From: an uncultured Caryophanales bacterium
Lineage (GTDB): Bacteria; Bacillota_I; Bacilli_A; RF39; UBA660
Assembly: GCA_905206805.1 (NCBI GenBank)
Contig: CAJLIR010000002.1
Span: 122,644-186,643, forward strand
DNA: 64,000 nt
Direction of reading: 5' to 3'
Below the pieces are notes generated by a model. The model saw nothing but the letters and a program-made list of their open reading frames with translations, did no database searches and was not told the origin of the DNA. Below, piece after piece: positions 53,984 to 62,288 of this stretch; the stretch's first letter is position 1, and every line of letters starts with the position of its first letter. The translations under genes and the position numbers were made by a program.

Positions 53984-54988
53984 ATGGAAAAAGAAAAATT
54001 AGAACAATATAAAAATTGGATGTGCAATTTATCATTTTTTAATGATCATTCATTTATAATAGATAATATAGAAAACTTGTGGCAATTAACAAATTATATA
54101 GGATTCTCATTTTCAAAATATATAGATGATAAATATAAGGTAGAACTTGATTATTCAAGTATTAATTTAGATGAAACAATTAATTTAGCACAGGATTTTT
54201 TTAAAAATCACAATTTTAATGTTAATATAAAGCAAATGATTGAAGATAAAATTTTAATTTTAAATAAAAATGTTAATAAAGAAACAAATAGTTATTATGG
54301 AACAAAACAAGATGGAATATCGGATTATGATGAAAATCATAATAAAATTGTTACTATAAATTTAGAAGAAACAATATATGATTCAATCATTATTGTTCAT
54401 GAATTGATGCATTATTTAAATCAACCATTAGATAAAAGAAGTGAAGTTAGTGATTTATTAACAGAAGCTATTTCATATGGCGCTGAATTGATATTTTGTG
54501 AAGATTTAAAAAGTAAAAAATATAATCAAGATCGAGAGTTGCATTTTAAATGTTTAGAAAAAATTACATATAGTTATGCATATAATATATACTATATATA
54601 TAAAATAATTTATTTGTATAAACTTAAAGGTGATATAACAGAAGAAAAATATAACGAATTATATAATGACGATCAATATTTAAATACAATGCAAAAATAT
54701 GAAGAGTATGTTAGGAGACGTGGTTCAATTTTTCACGATACTTGGTACATGATTGGATTACCATTAGCCATTTATTTATTAGAAGAATACAGAAAAAATA
54801 GTGATAATATTAAATATATACATCTTTTAAATGAGAATATAAATAATAAAAGTCTAGAAGAATGTCTGAATATGATTGGTATAAATAGCATTGATGTTTT
54901 TAAAGAAAAAATCCAAAATTCTGTTGAAAGTTTTAAAAAATTATTAGATGATATTTATTTAAAAGTAGACATTCCCAGAAAAAAATAA
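53984..54988 (+). CDS. HExxH metallopeptidase-like protein A
   Basis: A 334-residue soluble protein, likely zinc-dependent. The zinc motif is IIIVHELMHYLNQ (about residues 130-142), followed by LLTEAISYGAELIF, in which a Glu about 25 residues on may be the third ligand. Helical N- and C-terminal parts flank the site. No signal peptide. A paralogue of similar size is encoded convergently right after it. Likely cargo of the mobile element; a role in defence, toxin or regulator cleavage is open. Start 53984 follows GAGGTAAAT. Confidence 0.7.
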   Translation: MEKEKLEQYKNWMCNLSFFNDHSFIIDNIENLWQLTNYIGFSFSKYIDDKYKVELDYSSINLDETINLAQDFFKNHNFNVNIKQMIEDKILILNKNVNKETNSYYGTKQDGISDYDENHNKIVTINLEETIYDSIIIVHELMHYLNQPLDKRSEVSDLLTEAISYGAELIFCEDLKSKKYNQDRELHFKCLEKITYSYAYNIYYIYKIIYLYKLKGDITEEKYNELYNDDQYLNTMQKYEEYVRRRGSIFHDTWYMIGLPLAIYLLEEYRKNSDNIKYIHLLNENINNKSLEECLNMIGINSIDVFKEKIQNSVESFKKLLDDIYLKVDIPRKK

Positions 54989-55024
54989 TCATCGTACTAA
55001 TTAAGTATAATGATTATTTTTTTC
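54980..55024. terminator. bidirectional terminator between two metallopeptidase genes
   Basis: AAAAAATAATCAT / ATGATTATTTTTT with a 17-nt loop; both genes run into it from opposite sides. Confidence 0.8.
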
Positions 55025-55832
55025 TGCTATAAATAGTAAGATTTTTTTGATACTTTTCTAAAACTTTATACAAATCTAAATTCATACATTTTTCAGCCAA
55101 TTCATTATCATCTTGTATTATGTTATTATCTATTAAATAATCAGAAAGAATATTTGCTAATGGGTATTGTAATAAATAATTTACAATATTATAAGGAACA
55201 TCATATTTAATTATGGATTTAATTTTTTTAATATCAATATCACTTTCTTCAATCGTTCCTTTTTGTCTAAATAAATTTTCATAATATAATTCATTTTCAA
55301 CTGCTTCTAACATTTTATTTTCAAAATATATTCTATTATTTGTTTTGGTAGAAATTAAGCCTTTATATTTTTCACTTTTTAACCAAATTTCTAGTTTTTT
55401 TTCAATATAAAATGCAAATGTTTCAGATAAAAACCAATATTTATCTGGAATAATTGTAGGATAACTAGTTTTATCAAGAAAATGTGCTAATTCATGAACT
55501 ATAATATAAAGATCACTATCATTTTCATATAACCTAATATATGTTCTTCCCTTTTTTGCATCAGTGAAAGATTTACCATTAAATCGATTAATAATAATTT
55601 TTTTGTTTTCAATATTTTCTATAATCATATTATAATATTTGGAATTATATTCTTTATAAAATTGAAGAGCTATTTCTAAATAATTTTTTATTTCACTAGA
55701 GTAGCTTTGTTTCTCAAATCCAATATTAAAAATGTTCATTAGTTTATAAATTATATCATCTTTAATAAATTTTTTATATGTCGATTCTAATTTAACTTGT
55801 TCTATAAACTTTATTATTTGTTTATCACTCAT
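55014..55832 (-). CDS. HExxH metallopeptidase-like protein B
   Basis: A 272-residue paralogue of protein A. LYIIVHELAHFLDK carries the zinc motif, followed by FLSETFAFYIEKK with the likely Glu ligand. The N-terminal helical part and a C-terminal SDYLIDNNI segment also parallel protein A (LAIYLLEEYRK). Start at 55832 is chosen by GGTGGGA; the longer frame would add an unrelated 19 residues. Two convergent genes for similar proteases inside one mobile unit is unusual. Confidence 0.7.
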   Translation of the reverse strand: MSDKQIIKFIEQVKLESTYKKFIKDDIIYKLMNIFNIGFEKQSYSSEIKNYLEIALQFYKEYNSKYYNMIIENIENKKIIINRFNGKSFTDAKKGRTYIRLYENDSDLYIIVHELAHFLDKTSYPTIIPDKYWFLSETFAFYIEKKLEIWLKSEKYKGLISTKTNNRIYFENKMLEAVENELYYENLFRQKGTIEESDIDIKKIKSIIKYDVPYNIVNYLLQYPLANILSDYLIDNNIIQDDNELAEKCMNLDLYKVLEKYQKNLTIYSRKK

Positions 55833-56018
55833 ATATATCCCACCATTCAAATTAATTATATATACCATTTTATTACGAATATTTGTCAATGTTTAAATTG
55901 TGAATTTAATTTTAATATATATTTTATCATAAATTTCAAAATTATAAAAATCAAAATTTTGCAATTTAACTAATTTAACCTTTATATCAATTTAAAATAA
56001 ATGAAATAATCAAAATAT

Positions 56019-56060
56019 AAAAAGACAATTAGATTATAATACCTTAGAATTGTCTTTTTC
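56019..56060 (-). terminator. terminator overlapping the end of the relaxase gene
   Basis: AAAAAGACAATT / AATTGTCTTTTT, 12-bp perfect stem whose loop contains the relaxase stop codon. Confidence 0.75.
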
Positions 56061-57338
56061 TATTTGTATATCTTTATCAAAATTATTAAGGTTATTTTGT
56101 ATAGATTCTGTTCTTTTAAATATGTCTTTACAATACTTATCATATTCACGAAGTTCTTTTATTTTAGGTTGTATATCATTTATTTCAGTTAGTATTTTAG
56201 ATTTATCTTCTTCTGATTTTGCTCTATTATATTGTTTCCATAGATTTTCTCTTTTACCCATTAAATTTCTATATTCTTCATAGTTAGTTTTAGAAAAATA
56301 TTCTAAATCTTCTTTAGTTTCAATATTTTTACTTGTAATAAATCTTACTTGCTTAGAATATTCATCTAGTTTAGCAATCTCTTTTCTAATTGAATTTGGT
56401 AGATATTGTTTAGGATGATTCTTTGGAAATATACCTAATAAATAACAATAATATAAATATAAACCATATATTTCTTTATGTGTTTTATTTGTTTTAGAAT
56501 ATTCTTCAAATATAGTTTTTTGTGGTATTGGTTTAAATATTATTTGTTTAGATAAATATAATCTTTTATTTATATTATCTATTGAATAGTCATTACCAAA
56601 TGCTTTTTCAATTCTAACTTTATCACAACCATTTTTATAAATTGTTAATATACCATTTCGAGTATAGACTTGATAGTCTATTTTTTTTAATCGTTCTATA
56701 ACTTGTTTAAGTGTAATTGAATAACTAATTACATTATCTAAATCTTCTTTTAATGTTTTATAATAATCATTGTCTAAAACTTTATGATTATAGGTGCTTT
56801 TATAACCTAAATCTTCATCTAAAACAGATAAACCATATTCAGCACATAAGGAATCTGATATTTGTCTTAACTTTGCTAGATTAGTTCTATTGTTGTTATA
56901 TTTTTTACCAGTCTTAAATGAAACAGAATTTAATATGAAGTGATTGTGTATATGATTTGTATTTTGGTGTGTTGAAACAACCACTTCATAATCACCAAAC
57001 ATTTCTTCTGCAAACTTAATACCAATCTCATGAGCAACATCTAGTGTCACTTCATTTTCTTTAAATGATTGATATCCATGAAATGCTAGAATTCCATCTG
57101 TTTTTCCAAACCTTTCTTTTGTAAATTTCATATCTTCATAAGGATTATCTTCCGAGCAATTTAAAGAACTAACATAACATACTTTTTCATTTTTAAAATT
57201 ATATTCAGTAGTACTTATTTCAAGATAGTTATATGAATTTTTACCATAATCTTTATTGATAGTTTTTTCTGGATTGATGATATAATTTATAGACTGTTTT
57301 AAATTATTCTTAATACTCCAAATAGATGTTGTCGCCAT
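56034..57338 (-). CDS. relaxase / mobilization nuclease, TnpZ-like
   Basis: The transesterase that nicks oriT and leads a DNA strand into a recipient. N-terminal SIWSIKNNLKQSINYIINPEKT is typical for MobA-type relaxases of Firmicutes mobilizable elements, and the metal site HQNTNHIHNHF (three-His) is intact. The 3' half is helical, charged and resembles accessory regions of these proteins. 434 residues. Just upstream (57366-57401) lies a predicted oriT. In Tn4451 the corresponding protein is TnpZ. A broken relative lies at 52.95 kb. Confidence 0.9.
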   Translation of the reverse strand: MATTSIWSIKNNLKQSINYIINPEKTINKDYGKNSYNYLEISTTEYNFKNEKVCYVSSLNCSEDNPYEDMKFTKERFGKTDGILAFHGYQSFKENEVTLDVAHEIGIKFAEEMFGDYEVVVSTHQNTNHIHNHFILNSVSFKTGKKYNNNRTNLAKLRQISDSLCAEYGLSVLDEDLGYKSTYNHKVLDNDYYKTLKEDLDNVISYSITLKQVIERLKKIDYQVYTRNGILTIYKNGCDKVRIEKAFGNDYSIDNINKRLYLSKQIIFKPIPQKTIFEEYSKTNKTHKEIYGLYLYYCYLLGIFPKNHPKQYLPNSIRKEIAKLDEYSKQVRFITSKNIETKEDLEYFSKTNYEEYRNLMGKRENLWKQYNRAKSEEDKSKILTEINDIQPKIKELREYDKYCKDIFKRTESIQNNLNNFDKDIQIEKDNSKVL

Positions 57339-57365
57339 AATTAAGATTTAGCCTTTCAATATACT

Positions 57366-57401
57366 GGATTTTGTGGTGGGAGTAAAAATCCGTTGCTTGC
57401 T
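57366..57401. other. predicted oriT
   Basis: Inverted repeat GGATTTT / AAAATCC with a GGTGGGAG-containing loop, followed by GTTGCTTGCT, 28 bases in front of the relaxase start. A near copy in the same arrangement (63928-63961) precedes MobC, which strengthens the call. Confidence 0.65.
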
Positions 57402-57412
57402 TATAGACATAA

Positions 57413-57766
57413 TCAAATATAGATTATCTCTTTTAATATTATTTCTTCAGCCATATTTTTATAATTATTCATCAATTGTACCCATTCAATTTGATTATTT
57501 TCTTTATTTTTTTCAGATAGTTTTTCATCATTCTTAATATAATTATTCATTAAAATATTATATCTTTTTTCACATTCTTTACTTACTGAAAAAAGATGAT
57601 TTGTTAATTCATTTTTCATTAAAAGTGATTGATATAATCCTTTTTTATGTTTCTTAATATAATCTAATCTTAAATAACCATACTTGTTTATTTGTTCATA
57701 ATTTTTATTATCAATTACTAAATTTGGTAATAAATAATCTCCAACTTTTGTATATTCAATATTCAT
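57413..57766 (-). CDS. TnpV-like protein
   Basis: A 117-residue protein strongly resembling TnpV of Tn4451-type elements: IEYTKVGDYLLPNL at the start, YGYLRLDYIKKHKKGLY, and NNQIEWVQLMNN...AEEIILKEIIY at the end. Its function is not established; it accompanies TnpX in the element. It lies 18 bases downstream of the recombinase gene and is likely co-transcribed. Confidence 0.85.
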   Translation of the reverse strand: MNIEYTKVGDYLLPNLVIDNKNYEQINKYGYLRLDYIKKHKKGLYQSLLMKNELTNHLFSVSKECEKRYNILMNNYIKNDEKLSEKNKENNQIEWVQLMNNYKNMAEEIILKEIIYI

Positions 57767-57784
57767 AATTTAATCAATTCCTTT

Positions 57785-59605
57785 CTAATTTTCTAATATT
57801 GTATTTGTTTTATAACTTACAATTCCGTATCTGTCTTTAATATTTTCTTTTGATATTGGAAAGTTATTTTTATTAGTAAGTGCTACAAATCTTATAATTT
57901 TTTCATCATCTTTTGGTTGATATTCTAAAATAACTTCATTAGTTTCATTATCAATTGTTTCATACATTTCATAAAAAGATGTTTCAAAATGTTCATTCAT
58001 TTTAGTTAAATATTTATTTAATTCATCTTCAGTCATTCTACCACCTTTGATACATTCTTCATTATCACCAATCATAACAGGAACTGCAACATCAAAAATT
58101 CCTGCATTGTAAAATTTTAATAATTCTTTAATAAATCCATTTCTGAAATTAATTTTTTCAAGAATTAAATTACCTTTACTATCTTTTTTAATCTCAATAG
58201 TATCAATAAATTTTGATATAAATTCTTGTTTTTCTGACTTGTCCATATCATTCCATTTTGATTTTAATAATGAATTTAAGGTATCAAGTCTTATCATTTT
58301 TTCTCTTTCTAAGTCTCTTTCTGCAAGTAATTCGTGTGGAGAGTAGTTAAAAGTTTCTAAATTAACTAACTCTAATTTTTTGTTTTCTAGGTTAGCAAGT
58401 TTATCTTCAATTAGTTTATAATCTTCTTTAAAATCTTCCATTTCAACAATGCCTTTAATATATGCTTGTTTAATTCTATCTCTTTGTTTTTCTAAATTTC
58501 TTATCTCTTTATCAATAGTAGTTGTATCAATTTTATTATTTTTATCTTCTAAAATAGGTAAGAAGAATTTTTTAACAGCCATATCATATTCCAATAAATC
58601 ATAGATAAAACTTTCTAATAATTCTTCTACATAATTTTCGTTAAAATTAATATGACAATTTTCACAAGTGTAGTACATATATTTTCTTTTAGAACCACCA
58701 GAACCCTTACATTTCATAATACGACCACAACTAGGACATTTAAGTCTTTGAAAAAAGGTATAAATTCTATCTCTTGTATAAGTTCTTTGATTTCTTTCTT
58801 TTTGTTTTTGACATTTTTCCCATTTAGCGCGAGATATTATAGGTTCAACTACATTCATATACACGATAGGTTCTAAATTTTCCTGTTTACCAATTCGTTT
58901 ATATTGTTCATAATCTCCCATATATATTTTATTATCAATTATTTTTTGAATAGTAGTATCTCTCCATTTCTTTTTAGGATAGATATTATTTTCTTTAAAA
59001 TAATTAGCAATTTGCTGAAAACTTTTTCCCTCTAAATACATATCAAATATTTTTTCTATATATGGTCTAGTAGCATTATCAACAATCATTTTCTTATCTT
59101 CTGATTTAGTATAGCCAAAAGGTCTTTGCCCTGGAATATGCCCTGATTTAATAGCACCATTTAATCCAAATTTAGTTCTTTCTGATACAATTTCTATTTC
59201 AAGTTGTGATAATACTGTAAGCATTCTTACAAAGAATCTTCCATTAGCAGTAGAGGTATTAACATCATCTCTATCACAGAGTAGGAAACAGTTGTATTGT
59301 TCTAATACTGATATTAGTTCTTCTAAATCACGAACTAAACGAGTAATTCTATCAAGTTTGTAAGCAACAATATAATTAATTTTTCCTTCTTTCATATCTT
59401 TTAGCATCGCTTGAAATTGTGGTCTATGTTCCATATCTTTAGCAGATATTCCAGCATCTTTATAGACCTTATAAACTTCTAATTCTTTAAACTTACATAA
59501 TTGTAATAACTTTTCTTCTTGCTCTCCTAAACTAAATCCTTCTCTTGCTTGATCTTCAGTTGATACACGAATATAAACTCCTGCTGTTTTCCTTTCATTT
59601 TCCAT
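57785..59605 (-). CDS. large serine recombinase, TnpX-like
   Basis: Catalyses excision and insertion of the element through a serine-DNA link. N-terminal resolvase domain: YIRVSTEDQAREGFSLGEQ with the nucleophilic Ser, AYKLDRITRLVRDLEEL and SERTKFG. Next the recombinase domain (GHIPGQRPFGYTK, FDMYLEGKSFQQIANY), a zinc ribbon (CPSCGRIMKC...CENC), a coiled coil and a C-terminal domain. 606 residues, near TnpX. ATG 59605 is supported by AAGGAGGA; the TTG two codons earlier is unlikely. A 9-bp hairpin (59643-59667) lies just before it. Confidence 0.92.
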   Translation of the reverse strand: MENERKTAGVYIRVSTEDQAREGFSLGEQEEKLLQLCKFKELEVYKVYKDAGISAKDMEHRPQFQAMLKDMKEGKINYIVAYKLDRITRLVRDLEELISVLEQYNCFLLCDRDDVNTSTANGRFFVRMLTVLSQLEIEIVSERTKFGLNGAIKSGHIPGQRPFGYTKSEDKKMIVDNATRPYIEKIFDMYLEGKSFQQIANYFKENNIYPKKKWRDTTIQKIIDNKIYMGDYEQYKRIGKQENLEPIVYMNVVEPIISRAKWEKCQKQKERNQRTYTRDRIYTFFQRLKCPSCGRIMKCKGSGGSKRKYMYYTCENCHINFNENYVEELLESFIYDLLEYDMAVKKFFLPILEDKNNKIDTTTIDKEIRNLEKQRDRIKQAYIKGIVEMEDFKEDYKLIEDKLANLENKKLELVNLETFNYSPHELLAERDLEREKMIRLDTLNSLLKSKWNDMDKSEKQEFISKFIDTIEIKKDSKGNLILEKINFRNGFIKELLKFYNAGIFDVAVPVMIGDNEECIKGGRMTEDELNKYLTKMNEHFETSFYEMYETIDNETNEVILEYQPKDDEKIIRFVALTNKNNFPISKENIKDRYGIVSYKTNTILEN

Positions 59606-59642
59606 AATCAATTCCTCCTTCTTTTAATGAAAGGCATCTAAA

Positions 59643-59667
59643 AAGATGTCACTTCGTATGACATCTT
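59643..59667. other. hairpin upstream of the recombinase gene
   Basis: AAGATGTCA / TGACATCTT with a 7-nt loop. On the minus strand it is followed by only a short T run, so it could be a weak terminator, an attenuator or a recombinase-binding inverted repeat. Confidence 0.4.
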
Positions 59668-59733
59668 GATTTTGGTATTGATTAAAACATAGTAAAAACA
59701 ATCAATACAAGGATTTTTTAAATCTCTAAAATC

Positions 59734-60006
59734 TTAATGCCTTGCGAAGTAAACGCGTAACTGATTTATTGGAATTTTTTCTTTTAAATTTCCAATATAG
59801 AAATAATCTTGGTCATTAAAGAATAAATATAACCGATTATTTACTATGACTTTATGCGGCTCTACATACGCTAAATTAGTATGTTCCACAATACGTAAGC
59901 AACCCTCTATTATTTGGCATTTCTGCTTACTGAATAGACAAGCCCATTCGATTTTAGATTTGAGTTCTTCACTCATATTGATTTTTTTCTTTACGACTTT
60001 TATCAT
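59734..60006 (-). CDS. small protein at the right end of the element
   Basis: A 90-residue protein: Lys-rich N-terminus, a helix with IEWACLFSKQKCQIIEGC, and a beta-like C-terminus (VNNRLYLFFNDQDYFYIGNL) ending FARH. No family recognised. It is preceded by AAAGGTGTGA and by the R3 RNA unit with its own promoter and terminator, about 30 bases upstream, so it may be under attenuation control. The position before tnpX suggests a regulator or accessory recombination factor. Confidence 0.55.
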   Translation of the reverse strand: MIKVVKKKINMSEELKSKIEWACLFSKQKCQIIEGCLRIVEHTNLAYVEPHKVIVNNRLYLFFNDQDYFYIGNLKEKIPINQLRVYFARH

Positions 60007-60037
60007 AACACATCACACCTTTCTTTGCAATAATGCA

Positions 60038-60184
60038 CAAAAAAATCAACTATTTCTAGTTGATTTAATCATTAACGTCACATTGGTGCGACGATTTTAT
60101 CTTATGGAGCGGTTAAGCTACAGCTTACGAACTACAACGCTCTCTTTCTAAAAACATTATATAGTAATTCCTATATTTTTTCAA
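60038..60184 (-). ncRNA. structured minus-strand RNA unit, copy R3
   Basis: Promoter TTGAAA (60179-60184) - 17 nt - TATAAT (60156-60161) on the minus strand. The transcript would contain GAGCG...CGCTCC enclosing a TAAGC/GCTTA hairpin, a hairpin CGTCGCA/TGTGACG (60076-60093) and the terminator AAATCAACTA-GAAA-TAGTTGATTT (60043-60066) with T7. Its 3' half matches R1. The 90-residue gene starts about 32 bases after it. Confidence 0.65.
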
Positions 60185-60256
60185 GGAAGTATGGGAATTT
60201 TTTGTATTTTATAGTATAATAAAATCATCCAAAATCTTTTATGAAAGGAAAATATT

Positions 60257-60421
60257 ATGGAGTGGTTATTAAATAATTTAGAATGGATTGTAGGTAGTGT
60301 TATCACTATACTTGGATTAATATTTGGTGTTTCTTTTGTTATCAAGAAGAATGTTCAGAAATCCGGTAGAAATTCTACAAATATTCAGATTGGAGAAATT
60401 AATTATGACAAAAGAAAGTAA
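60257..60421 (+). CDS. 54-residue single-pass membrane protein with STNIQ motif
   Basis: MEWLLNNLEWIVGSVITILG starts a small protein with one transmembrane helix (about residues 10-29), followed by KKNVQKSGRNSTNIQIGEIN. The same SG-x-x-STNIQI motif occurs at the start of the next gene product. AAAGGAAA precedes the ATG and TATAAT (60215-60220) offers a promoter. It overlaps the downstream gene by 17 bases. Not recognised beyond the motif. Confidence 0.65.
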   Translation: MEWLLNNLEWIVGSVITILGLIFGVSFVIKKNVQKSGRNSTNIQIGEINYDKRK

Positions 60422-61445
60422 AATGGAACAAAAATCCGGAAAAGATTCTACTAATATTCAAATTCAAGAGTTTAATGCTGGATTATCTTATAAAGATGTA
60501 AAAGAATTATGTCTTGATTTAATAACTGACAAATTAGATTCTTATAAAGAAGAAGCTAGTATTGAGGCTAAAAAAAGAGAAGAAAAATTAAGGACTGATT
60601 TTATAGATGAACTTGAAAAAAACAAAATAGATTTGAATGAGTTTAAAAATCCATCAATGCAGTTGTGCTATATAGATGCGCAAAAAGGATATATATCTTA
60701 TGGTGACGAAACATCAGAAAAGATACTTCTTGAATTGTTAAAGGATAGAATATCAGAATCAGATAAAAGTATTTTGCAAATAAGCTTAAATGAAGCTGTT
60801 AAAGTAGCACCTTTGTTAATGAAAAAACATTTAAATGCATTGTCATTATTGTTCTTTGTAAAAGAAATGAGCATTATGGGAATTAGAACAAGAGCTGAAC
60901 TAATTGATTTCATTAAAGACGTTGTATTAAAATTTACAAAAGACTCTTCACTAACGAAAGTTGACTATGAACATTTAGAATATAATAAATGCATCACAAA
61001 AATAGAAATACTTAAAAGTGATATTTTTGAAATAATGAGAAGTAAATACAAGTATTATTTTTTAAAAGAAATTTCATATGATGATTTTCAGCAAAAATAT
61101 TCTCAATTAACAAAATACATTGGTTCATTAGCGTTTTTTAATGTTGATTCTGATAATATGTTAAGATTTAAGGAAGTTGATTCTTTTTTGTCTTATAACG
61201 AATTGGATATAATATCATCGGATGATAGAGAAATGTTTAATAAAATGTTAAAAGATTTAACTATGTCAGATGAAGAGTTTGAGAGAACTATTTTAGATAA
61301 TAATGATTTGCTATGTCCATTGTTTTATACGTGGAAAGATGATTTGATGTCAAGTTGTAGTTTAACTACTATAGGTAAAGTACTAGCTATGACTAATATT
61401 AAACTTGAATTAAAAATGCCGGTTGATATGAGTATTTGGATATAA
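60405..61445 (+). CDS. LPO_1073/Vpar_1526-like protein
   Basis: A 346-residue soluble protein whose N-terminus (MEQKSGKDSTNIQIQEFNAG followed by LSYKDVKELCLDLI) resembles proteins catalogued as the LPO_1073/Vpar_1526 family, of unknown function. Next comes a coiled-coil stretch (YKEEASIEAKKREEKL), then a long helical domain containing LLMKKHLNALSLLFFVK and a C-terminal ELKMPVDMSIWI. ATG 60405 is preceded by GGAGAA; the longer frame from 60324 is a shadow of the upstream small gene. It is overlapped with and probably works with that membrane protein. Confidence 0.7.
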   Translation: MTKESKMEQKSGKDSTNIQIQEFNAGLSYKDVKELCLDLITDKLDSYKEEASIEAKKREEKLRTDFIDELEKNKIDLNEFKNPSMQLCYIDAQKGYISYGDETSEKILLELLKDRISESDKSILQISLNEAVKVAPLLMKKHLNALSLLFFVKEMSIMGIRTRAELIDFIKDVVLKFTKDSSLTKVDYEHLEYNKCITKIEILKSDIFEIMRSKYKYYFLKEISYDDFQQKYSQLTKYIGSLAFFNVDSDNMLRFKEVDSFLSYNELDIISSDDREMFNKMLKDLTMSDEEFERTILDNNDLLCPLFYTWKDDLMSSCSLTTIGKVLAMTNIKLELKMPVDMSIWI

Positions 61446-61475
61446 TTAAAACAATATAGAAAGGTAGATTGATTT

Positions 61476-62273
61476 ATGAATAATAATGATAATGTTGCGG
61501 TAGTAGTAAGTAACGACAATAAAAATGTTACTATTTATGAAACGATAAATGCTATAAAAAATGCAGGATTTAAGAATGTATTTATACAATGGTATAATAA
61601 AGATTGGAATCCTAGTCAAGAAGAACAATTAGAATATATAAGAAAATGTGGATTAAATGTTATTTTTGCTCATTTAGGATACCAAGGTATAAATAATTTG
61701 TGGCTTGATAATGAGATTGGTAATAGTTTGGTTGAAAGATACAAAAATGATATTAGAATATGTAAAGAAAACAATATATCAATGGTTGTAATGCACTTAA
61801 CTAGTAAAAGTGAAGCTCCACAATATAATGAAATCGGTTTAAATAGATTAAAAGAAATTGCAAATTGTGCAAAAGAACTAGATGTAAAAGTTGCATTTGA
61901 GAATACTAAAATTAAAGGCTATCTAGATTATGTTATAGACAATATTGATAATGATAACGTAGGTATTTGCTTTGATTCTGGACATTATCATGTTCATTTT
62001 AATGATGAATTTAATTTTGAAAAATTTAAAGATAGAATATTTGCAGTACATTTGCATGATAATGACCAAAGCGATGATTTACATTTAATGCCTTTTGATG
62101 GAACATTAAATTGGAAAGAAGTAATGCAAAATTTAAAAAATTGTAATTACGTTGGTCCAATTACTATGGAACTTTGTTACAGATATGAATATTTAGATAT
62201 GGGTATAGAGAAATTTTATAAAAACGGATATGAAGTGGGAATGAAATTACTTGAAATGATAAATAAAAAATAA
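61476..62273 (+). CDS. sugar phosphate isomerase/epimerase family protein
   Basis: Xylose-isomerase-like TIM barrel of 265 residues. VVMHLTSKSEAPQYNEIGLN, ELDVKVAFENTK, GICFDSGHYHVHF, FAVHLHDND and GPITMELCYR carry the usual metal-binding Glu, Asp, His and Glu at strand ends. These proteins act on sugars, inositols or related polyols. It lies 15 bases before an MFS transporter gene, so the pair probably imports and isomerises a sugar-like compound. Confidence 0.88.
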   Translation: MNNNDNVAVVVSNDNKNVTIYETINAIKNAGFKNVFIQWYNKDWNPSQEEQLEYIRKCGLNVIFAHLGYQGINNLWLDNEIGNSLVERYKNDIRICKENNISMVVMHLTSKSEAPQYNEIGLNRLKEIANCAKELDVKVAFENTKIKGYLDYVIDNIDNDNVGICFDSGHYHVHFNDEFNFEKFKDRIFAVHLHDNDQSDDLHLMPFDGTLNWKEVMQNLKNCNYVGPITMELCYRYEYLDMGIEKFYKNGYEVGMKLLEMINKK

Positions 62274-62288
62274 ATTTAGGAGATAAAA

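Noticed and set aside
60076..60115. R3 segment as a tRNA-derived attachment site
   Set aside because: TGGAGCGG resembles the reversed 3' end of some tRNAs, but no tRNA arms follow, and the segment is better explained as a promoter-RNA-terminator unit.
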